Assembly (NCBI GenBank): GCA_017590115.1
Contig: JAGGNK010003335.1
Span: 11,780,286-11,844,285 of the forward strand
Length of the DNA: 64,000 nucleotides
DNA from: Montifringilla adamsi
Lineage: Eukaryota > Chordata > Aves > Passeriformes > Passeridae
Reading direction: 5' to 3'
Part shown: positions 56,015 through 64,000 of the stretch, piece after piece
Layout of the letters: every line of letters starts with the position of its first letter
Position numbering within the stretch: the first letter of the stretch is position 1
Translations under genes and position numbers: made by a program
Notes under the pieces: generated by a model
The model's database searches: none
What the model saw: only the letters and a program-made list of their open reading frames with translations
Told to the model about the DNA's origin: nothing

Positions 56015-56415
56015 TGCTTTGGTGGGGTTGGGGACCAGCAAATGCCTCGGTGTTTCATTTATCCTCTGCAGGAGCGGGATGGGGGCCTCGTCCTGGAGGA
56101 TGGAGTCTATTTTGAGAGGTTCGTGCTGCTGTTGTTCACCACATACCGAAAAACAATGACTTTTTGTTACCGATCCCGCCTTCTTTTATTGCTTTGTTTA
56201 TTGACATTTGCAGTGTGGGACTTTTTAGGAGCATTTCCTCATATGAGGAGCAAATGTCACAAATACCAAAAATTTGAGTGAGAGAGAGAAATCCCAAGAG
56301 GATTACTGATTTCATTACCTTCATTTTGGCAAAGAAATTGGAAAGCAAAACTTCTGCATTTTACTTCATTTTGTCTCCTGCCCTCCTTCTATAAATAAGT
56401 ATTGGGGGAGAAACA
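56015..56415. other. Gene-free sequence
   Basis: Frames of 79 and 70 codons on opposite strands overlap. Nothing recognised. Confidence 0.55.
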
Positions 56416-56416
56416 G

Positions 56417-56417
56417 A

Positions 56418-56444
<27 letters not shown>
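56417..56444 (+). repeat. Poly-A tract (28 bases)
   Basis: Uninterrupted A28 without a recognisable upstream SINE. Confidence 0.95.
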
Positions 56445-56448
<4 letters not shown>

Positions 56449-56449
56449 A

Positions 56450-57575
56450 ATGTTTGCTTAATCCATCCTAAAAAAACCAAAAACAATTTTAGGACTTGGA
56501 GAGCAGAAGAGGTGATGTCCATAAAAAGAAAACAACAAAATAAGAAGCGTCCATTTGCCCCTTCTCCCGGTTTGGAGCCGAAATGCCAGCCCTGCTACAG
56601 GGAACAGCTTGTCTGCTCCAGAGATAATTACCAGTGCAGCAACATCCTGGCAAAGTGGCCCATGTGTCGGGCTGAGGACGTGTGCACACTGTCCTCCTTG
56701 ACTTTTCACTGAACTGTGCCTTAAATTTCATGTTTTAACTCTTTTTTTGTGTTTACATTCAGCTTTACCACATTTCACGCACGTTGCCCACAGACGGCCG
56801 AGTTCCACTTCTGCAAATATTTTCTCCTACCTCAGTTATACAGAAGTTACTGAACTTTTATTTACATAAATAAATAAATTTATTTTTATTTTTTGCAGGT
56901 ATTGAGGTGTTAAAATGTGCCATTGTCTACCTAAGCATTTCTGATGGCCTTATTGTTATTCCTATGCAGTGACACTTAATTGGAAGCTCATTACAAGGGA
57001 TCAAATTATTCTCCCCATTTTAGCCCACTCCTCAAGCCCCAGGAAGCTGAGCCAGCTGTCTCAGCAGATGCTCAACCACCCATCAGAGTGATCAACACCA
57101 CACTTTTGGGGTGCACATGATCTACCAAGTATCATCCTCTCTATCAGATAAATGCTGAGGGGCAGCAAAAGCTACTGCAAGAAAAATATATGGGGTAAAA
57201 TATATGGGACAAAAATTTTCACAGCTCACACTCAGTTTTGTTCAGCCCTGTGGAGCATTCAGGAGAAACCCACTCCCAACTCCTCCATATCATTTAACTT
57301 TGCAAGATCTGGTCCTCTGTGTGAGCAACTCTGTGCCCACCTCACTTCCACAGGCACAGTTCTTTGGTTTGGCAGGAAAGGCAGTAATCAGCATAAAAAT
57401 GTGCTCCATATTCATAGGCCTCACTCTGTAAATGCTTAGGAGAGAATTCCTCCTCTGGTTTCCAGAACCCCAGAAGAGAAATAGCGGCTGCTCGTTCAAT
57501 AACACAGGTTGGATTTTGTCAGGTTGCAATCTCCAAGAACGACACGGTTCCAGCCGGTTAAAAGTCAATACATGA
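56450..57575. other. Gene-free sequence
   Basis: Includes a short (AAAT)n stretch at about 56,868-56,884. A splice-acceptor-like ATTTTTTGCAG ends at 56899, but no open exon or donor follows. Nothing else recognised. Confidence 0.55.
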
Positions 57576-57579
57576 AATG

Positions 57580-57805
57580 ACACAGCAGTACATGGCATGA
57601 CAACAGAATCCAATTTAACACAATGTAACATATCAGGAATGTAATTTTTTCCCTTTTCAGATTGGCTGTCTGCTGGCATTTCGAGTATCAAATAGCCAAC
57701 AAAAATGTTTTCCGACCTGGGAGCTGTTCCATTAGCATTGTCTGCGGCGCTCCGATAGCTGCTGGCCATGGCATTCCCACTCTGGACCTCGTGGGCAAGC
57801 ACTCC
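57580..57805. promoter_or_regulatory. Candidate conserved non-coding element
   Basis: TTTCGAGTATCAAATAGCC, TTTTCCGACCTGGG, CATTAGCATTGTCTGCGGCG and CTCCGATAGCTGC keep CpGs. The stretch lies inside a 170-codon minus-strand frame (57290-57802). That frame has no recognisable domain and runs through AT-rich sequence on its C-terminal side, so it is not called as a gene. The right-hand 150 bases look most constrained. Confidence 0.4.
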
Positions 57806-57869
57806 CTGCTCACTTCACTTTCAATTTCCAAAGCCTTTTCCAAACTTTTGTTCCTTTCATTGCAACACG

Positions 57870-57975
57870 TAAAGTAAATCTGTTTAGCATTTTATTTATA
57901 TGGTTTAAAGGGACTGGATTCCAGCAAGCTCTTCCTATTCTCAGCTAATAAACTGATTTAAACCGTGGTGAGTGC
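57870..57975. promoter_or_regulatory. Candidate conserved non-coding element (weak)
   Basis: TTTAGCATTTTATTTATATGG, AGCTAATAAACTG and TTTAAACCGTGG within 100 bases. Confidence 0.25.
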
Positions 57976-57979
57976 TGTC

Positions 57980-58985
57980 CAGAACACATGCACCTACGGA
58001 AGTCACTGATTAACAAGATAACATATGAACAGGCCACATATTTGAGATTTTTATTCAAGTGCCTTCCTAAAACTATTTAGCATCCTGCACATGGAAAAAT
58101 ACGTATTAACACAGAGCTACAGATGCAGGAAAACAGAATATTTTTCCTTATAGCTAAAACACTGCAGTAAAATTAGTAAAGTGCAATAGATAGTCCACTG
58201 GACCACCAAAGCAAAAAGGCTTTTCCTCAGTTATTAAAACCACAGATCAAGGACAAGAAGAACTGAATTTTCAGAGTGCCTCTGAACAGATATCCATTGT
58301 GAAGAGGGAAATCTGCACACAGAGACACAGCCTGATCTTTGCAGGCTGTTCCTCAGCTCAGTCCTCACCACCTAACTCAAACAGGGCATTTACTACAGGA
58401 AAAGTTGAGAGAAGGGCACCGTGTGTATGCTGGAAGAATTTGGAGTATTTCCTGGACTACTGCATACAACATGGGAAAGGTGCATTGATTGGCACAACAC
58501 TTCAAAAAAGATTGGAGAAAGTAAAGCAGACAGGATTAAATATGTGGCTTTTCAGTGTCATTTTGTGCTACACCTCATCTGTGGGACCTCTTTGGACTCA
58601 CCTCTGTCAGGGGTGAAGGAGAGAAAAATCTGAGCAATATTCTTAGCCCTGCATAACCACTTAGTGACAAACTTGCATTCCTTTGACCAAAATCATTATA
58701 GTTCTACTGCTCAAAAAATGCACTTTATTACAAACTCAATACAAACCCCATTCATTTATATTTACCTAATTCTGCTACAAAAGCATTAATCTTTGCACAA
58801 TTCCTCCAAGCATTTACCAGATGAATTTTTAAAACAAGAGATGTCCTGTGACCATAAATGTCACGTTTATTTGTGTTATATAACTAATTAATATCTCAGA
58901 CTTCCTGCATGTGTCTGGATAACAGTACTGTAAATATAAATGAAAAATAAGTAATAATTTATGAAATCCAATTTGCATTTTCAAA
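57980..58985. other. Gene-free AT-rich sequence
   Basis: A 105-codon frame (58299-58616) and a 70-codon frame overlap in different registers. Neither is recognised. Confidence 0.6.
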
Positions 58986-58989
58986 TATA

Positions 58990-59100
58990 AAATGTGCAAA
59001 ATCCAACTAATTAGCAAGAGTGAAGGCCAAGGTGTTTCTATAGCAACTATAAAAATGCTTTAAAAATGTTTTATATCAGGCTCATTAATGTGTGTATTCC
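58990..59100. promoter_or_regulatory. Candidate element with an RFX X-box
   Basis: TAATTA at 59008-59013 is followed by GTTTCTATAGCAAC at 59034-59047, a 14-base imperfect palindrome close to the RFX X-box consensus (GTTGCCATGGCAAC), and then by CTCATTAATGTG. RFX factors act in ciliary and neural gene control. The binding claim is motif-based only. Confidence 0.4.
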
Positions 59101-59104
59101 TCCC

Positions 59105-60455
59105 TTGTTTTGTGGGTATTCCCTCTGACACAGATTCTGCTTTGCTGTTCAGTTCTGATCACTGAGTATCATTTACCACATCTGGCAGAACTCTGGTACT
59201 ACTTCACGCTGACACTTTTGTCACAAGCTTAGAAAAATATTTAGTGTGCCGTACAAAAATTTTAATAATAATTAGAACGGGATCCAATGGCACAGGAAAA
59301 ATAACCCAACCAACTGCCAAAGAACAGAAAACAATGAGAAACAACCCCTGAACTTGTCCTCTTTCTCTCTCCTTCCAATTCACTCTTCTAATTCTGACCT
59401 GCTGCATGTTGCAGATGGACAGACAGCAAAGTTTCTGGCAGCCCCCCGGGCTGGTGCCAGAGCTATTCCTGGCTCAGCACACAGCATCTCCCAGCTCAAA
59501 GGCCATGCTGAGGAATTCTGATTTTCCCTTCCTAACCAACCCCCTCCCGTGCAACTTTTCTTGCTTAGTAAATTGAAATTGAGACTCTCATTTCCATCTG
59601 CAGCACAAGGAGCTCCCAGCAGATTGATTTCTGCATCAGAGCCGACCACAATGCCTGAAAGGCTTTGAGATCTACTGTGTCCCCATGGCCTTGCTCAGCT
59701 GGTACCTGCTGGCCTGAGAGGGGTAGAAAGGTGACAAATGTCCTCATGAAGCTGGGACAGGGTGAGCTGTCTGCAGCAAGTCTTCCTTCTTTGCTTTAAT
59801 AACTGAAAATCTTTTGAAACCTAGAAGCCTTTCACTTCCATACTGGTTATTTGACTGCAAAACTAACTTATGCTGAAAGGCAAAGTGAGGGGCCACTAAA
59901 TAACATTTATTTCCAAAGTGGCTCTAATCAAATGCTAATTCCTGGCCCCTCTGCCAACTATTACTAATATTTTATGAAAAAGTCCACAACATTAGGTCTA
60001 AATTATCACAAACAATTGAGATATTCTTAAAGTACTGCAGTGTTTACAAAAAAAAAACCCAAAAAAACATGCACAGTGGCTGCTCACAGTTGGGACATTA
60101 ATTCCTAATGCCACATGTGCAATCCCTGTGATAGTTTCATATCATTAGACTGCATTGAAATTTTAAGTGACCTTACAGGGCTTTTCAATCACGGATACTG
60201 GGAAAGGTCTAGTCTACTCCTGTTACTGCTGCTAGTTATAAAATACAAATACATTGTGTTTTATACAATAAGAGCATTAAAATTAGTGTCTTTAGTTAAC
60301 TTTCAAGCCAGCCCATCCTGAGGGTGCTCACCAGAATATCGCTGAATAAAAAGGACCTTTTCCTCAGCTCTGTCTCTGCTGGGTACAGCACAAGGCACAT
60401 ATAGTGAAAGGTTCTGATCCGTGTATTATACTTGCAACAAAGTTTTTCTCCTCAA
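59105..60455. other. Gene-free sequence
   Basis: Unremarkable, with a short A9 run at 60,049-60,057. Small unrecognised frames only. Confidence 0.6.
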
Positions 60456-60499
60456 AAACCTGTTAACAGAAATCTCCTTGAAGGCTCTATTTTGATAGC

Positions 60500-60800
60500 T
60501 CTGGGGTCACGCTGCTCAATTACAGGCGGCAGAACCGGCAGCAGAAGAAGCTCCAGCGCCCGGCACTCCCCAGCCCTCCCCGCAGGATGAGCTCTGAGTG
60601 ACCAGCTGCTTTCCCAAATTTGACACCAGGCATATGGAGGGGAGTCAGGCCCGGGGGTAACGAGCTGGGGTGAGCTCCAGTGAGTAATCAATTAGGAGCA
60701 GCAGCTCGGCCTCTGCGCCGCGGCCGTTCCCACCGCCGCTCCCGAGGACTCCGCGTGCTGGAAAACTCGTGGGGAACCAACTCGAGGGAAACTCTTTGAG
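60500..60800. promoter_or_regulatory. CpG-enriched patch, weak promoter or enhancer candidate
   Basis: About 20 CpGs in 300 bases, densest at 60,705-60,775 (GCGCCGCGGCCG, CACCGCCGCTCCCGAGG, CCGCGTG). It is the second most CpG-rich part of the window. A homeodomain-like AATCAATTAGG lies just before the dense part. A 79-codon minus-strand frame (60452-60691) overlaps it without recognisable features. Confidence 0.4.
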
Positions 60801-60804
60801 ATAT

Positions 60805-61175
60805 ATGATGAGGACTAGCTGTAAAACACTAATTAAGGATGGGCTGTGGAATTAGTGGGAAGCTGCAAGCTCTTTGTTTTACTTCCCCATCCAAAAGCTT
60901 TGCTGCTCTCCAGTTAATGAAAAGAGAAGTCAATGAAATGGATTTGAGTTTTTCCCTTTGCTTCTTTTTTTTATTATTATTATTTTTATTTTTACTTAGC
61001 TAATTTTGTAAGCACAAGTCATTAAAGGAGAAACACAGACAGAAAAAAAATCTCCTAGTGAAGGCTCATTACATTTCTCAAGCACAAATAAAGTGTCACT
61101 TTAAGAGGAAATCCAGTTACTCGGAAACATTTGTTGCTTTACTTTCAGTGCATGTGAAATGAATACAGGGCCCAA
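60805..61175. promoter_or_regulatory. Candidate conserved non-coding element
   Basis: CACTAATTAAGGATGGG, AGTTAATGAAAAG, AAAGTGTCACTTTAAG and TTACTCGGAAAC lie around a TTA/T-rich simple repeat (60,965-60,994). AGTGTCACT is a short palindrome. Evidence is compositional. Confidence 0.3.
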
Positions 61176-61179
61176 CACT

Positions 61180-64000
61180 GCCCTCAGCTTCTGTAATTTC
61201 CTAGCAGCTCAATGCTCAGAGACAGCACGATGTAAAAATATGTATATTGTTTAATTTATTGCAGTACGTTTCCATTTTTCTCATGAAAACAAACAAACAA
61301 AACAAAAAAAATTCCAGCAGCTGGTTCCAATACCGCCCACTTTGCTCAAATTTATAGTGAAAACTAGCAGCATCATTAAAAACAAACATGTTGCTCCTCT
61401 CCAAGTATCCTATAGAGCAGCTCCCAGAGAGATGTGTAACTTCTGTAAGAGCTCCAGGAGGGACTGGCCAGCTTGGAGCTTAGAGCTCAACCTCCAGCTA
61501 TGTTTTCCAGGACAGAAATAACTAGAATTTTATTTGTCTAAATAGTTTTCTGGAAAAAAATGTTTTGGATAGAAAAGAACAATCTTAACAGAAAATTTTC
61601 CATTTGCTGAAATGTTCCAATTTTATGGTGAAAATTAACAATGAGTTCTGTAATTGGGTTTGGGAAGCCTGTGTGTGCTGAGGGCTGCCCTCCACCACAG
61701 CTCCCTGCTTTGCTGTCCCTCCCTTCCCACCCTGAGGAGATGGGGAATGGAGGATGAGAGGACAGATGGAAGAGGGAGAGAAGGGGAGCAGATAAAAACA
61801 AACATATTTTTTGTTTTCACTTCCCTCCTCCAAACTGATAAATGATGTAAACGTTTTCCAGCACTCCTTCAGCTGAGCAATTAATCAGATGTCTTGGAAT
61901 GAGGCAGATCCGCAGGCTGCTTTGTGGAGGAAATAAACACAATATTTTCTTTATTCTTTCCTCTCCCTCCCCCTGAACCAATCTCCCTGGGCAAAAGGAA
62001 GGAGATGGTTGTGTGAAGTATTTTGGGATGGGGACAGTATTCTTCCACAGCAGCAAAACCACCCATCATTCTACAAGACCCCCATCCCTGGCTGGGAGAT
62101 GGCCACGGGTGGGGACAGTCTGGGCTCTCTGCAGCCTCGTGGTCCCAGCAAACAGCAGATGAGATCCAGCATTGCCTGCTGCTGGCAAAATCAGCAGCCT
62201 AAAAGCCATGTCAGGACTCATTACATCTTTTCCTTGTGTTTCTCAACCTGATGTCTGCCTGCTGGTGGTCTGCAAGCGATGGCAAGAGAACGGGCAGAGG
62301 GGTTTCAGGGGTGTACTTTTGAAGGCATGCTGATGAGCAAAGAGAATGGGGAAAGGCAAAAGCAAAGACAAATGTTCAAAGTTTAGCTTGGTTGGTACTC
62401 GGCTATAAATAAAAAATATTTGGCAACAATTCATAGGATGATCCTTTGGACTAATATTTTTCCCTCATAAGACAGGTGGAGATGCAACTAAAAAGGTTGA
62501 AGTAAAATACTTAGAAATACAAAAATCTGCTTTCAAGCTCCTTTTTGGTTATAAACAAAAAAGCCAAATCCATGCACCTCTCCAACAGAAGGCGTAACTT
62601 GCTGACTGCATTTGCAATAAAATGCTGGATCACCCCAAGAGCAGCTTGTGAGACCTGCCAGCCATTTTAATAAAATCAAAATGCCCATTGAGATCACAGC
62701 TAAGCACTTTTTGCAGTCCAGTAGCTCTCACCCGCAAATGCTGCTTCAGCCTGAACTTTAGACAAGGCAATAGTGATCTCCCTGGAATAAGGGAGCTCAC
62801 AGAAACTGTGCCTGAAGATGAAGGACAGTGTGCATGTAAGGAGTTACAAAACTCAAGCCTGATATATAAAGCAGGTAGAATACTCCTAACAAATAGAAAA
62901 ATTTTAAACTCCTTCCTTAATGATGTCCTAGCAGACTAAAATTAAGACAAAATGCCAGAAACTGCTAGAAGTAATGACATGCCATAAGAACTTCAAGTTC
63001 TATCTTTTCCTGTTTTTTATAGATGTGAATTACTTTGGAATTCAGGTGCAAGACAGCACCAAAGCTCAAATCAGCTCAGAGGACAATGTCAAAACATGGC
63101 TCATATCTAATTTCAGGTGCTTTGCTCCTGTTCCTGGGATTCTCTTCTTTAATTACTTACTCCATGTATGCATTTATTCACTCATTTGCATCCCTCCTCT
63201 TATATTTAGAACATTTAGCAGACTCAGCTACATAATTTTTTTTCAAGTATCTGTGGGAAATAGGGGATTCAGTCCTGCCCTGCAGTATCCTGCACTGCCT
63301 GGAGTTAGCCATAGCACCAGCACAAAAGAAACCACATTGTATTATCCTGCTTCCAATTTCTCCAACTGCTTTGCTCCCAAGTTATGACTTTAGTTTCCCC
63401 CTTGATATGCCATCCTTTATTTATTAGGGCATATTTATCCGTGGGGTTTTTTCCTTTTTATTGTTGGCCTGCTTTTACTTCTTCTTTAACCTTATTAACC
63501 CTTGCAAGTATTTGACAGCTTAACACCCTCCATTACTCTGTAACATTTGCTATAAGAACTGACATGGAACTAATAGCAGCCTTTTTATATCCAATCTACG
63601 AGGTCACATGAAACTGCCCTTGTCTGAACCCTGCAAGATTTCCTATAGGTGGTTCTCCTTTTCTCTGGATTTTCTACTTAATATGTCTCTACAGGTCTGT
63701 CTGAATGTAAAAAAATGGAATCAGATTCCTGCTAACTTTAGTTACTGACAATGTACACCTTAGAATAGGAGTAAGTTTTCCCTTTAATGAAAGCTCCCAG
63801 TAATGTGATTTGAAACAACTTTGTGATATTCTTTTCAAGCATTATGTATCACTTTTTAATGGCATACCCACAGACCTTCCATTTCAAGGGATCTTTGATT
63901 TTCCCAGCAAAGGGCCAGAATGCCATGGTCACATCCATCCCCTGAACCTCAGCTCTGAGTGTAAGTAGGACATTAAAGCCATAGCGTGATAAGGTTGAGG
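61180..64000. other. Gene-free sequence to the window end
   Basis: Small open frames (up to 137 codons at 62974-63387) are unrecognised and AT-biased toward Phe/Leu/Ile. There is a short AAAC-rich stretch near 61,290 and no recognisable repeat or RNA gene. Confidence 0.55.

Noticed and set aside
56880..56960. Possible exon after ATTTTTTGCAG
   Set aside because: The acceptor-like string follows a simple AT repeat, and the following sequence soon meets stops in all frames and shows no donor.
1..64000. CR1 LINE or LTR retrovirus copies
   Set aside because: I looked for the CR1 3' octamer repeat and internal CR1 phrases and for paired LTR ends and found none. Very old fragments could still be missed.
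1..64000. Prokaryotic or viral gene systems
   Set aside because: No dense open frames, operon spacing, ribosome-binding sites or phage-like proteins. Composition and repeats are those of vertebrate nuclear DNA.

Overview
The window looks like non-coding vertebrate nuclear DNA, most likely from a sauropsid and probably a bird. It is AT-rich (roughly 40% GC by eye). It has no operons, ribosome-binding sites or long open frames. It carries many poly-A/poly-T tracts and a few microsatellites. Its interspersed repeats are very old and decayed: MIR-like fragments, and a palindromic repeat built around 'cattgacttcaatggg' that I associate with reptile and bird DNA. I found no fresh CR1, SINE or LTR copy. 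Bird is preferred over turtle or crocodile only because recognisable repeats are so sparse. The species and locus cannot be named from the sequence.

No protein-coding gene can be supported. The longest open frames (201, 182, 170 and 162 codons) lie in GC-rich or low-complexity stretches, are open in several frames at once, and resemble no protein I recognise. No tRNA, rRNA, known microRNA, CRISPR array or intact transposon was found. The whole window therefore reads as an intergenic desert or a very large intron.

What it does contain is a string of about 30 blocks of a few hundred bases that look like conserved non-coding elements. They keep CpGs inside AT-rich sequence, have little low-complexity sequence, and hold clusters of homeodomain (TAATTA), PBX/MEIS, SOX, RFX, POU and NKX2-type motifs. 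The strongest are at 4.0-4.3 kb, 5.16-5.76 kb, 15.5-16.0 kb, 19.3-19.6 kb, 20.3-20.5 kb, 23.2-23.5 kb, 27.2-27.6 kb, 33.7-34.9 kb, 35.9-36.2 kb and 55.6-56.0 kb. This layout is typical of the regulatory domain of a developmental transcription-factor gene; that is inference, since no alignment could be run.

Region by region: 0-3.3 kb holds a small CpG-dense block near 1.6-1.87 kb (the best promoter or insulator candidate) and ends in a 48-base poly-A. 4-6 kb is a homeodomain-motif block. 6-15 kb is mostly featureless. 15-28 kb has many candidate enhancers. 28-33 kb is plain sequence with long T-runs and a purine tract. 33-38.6 kb holds the densest conserved-looking cluster, including the best ultraconserved-like candidate at 34.44-34.87 kb. 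38.6-47.6 kb is mostly plain, with an assembly gap at 41.79 kb and MIR fragments. 47.6-64 kb is mixed, with GC-rich patches at 54.3 and 60.5-60.8 kb.
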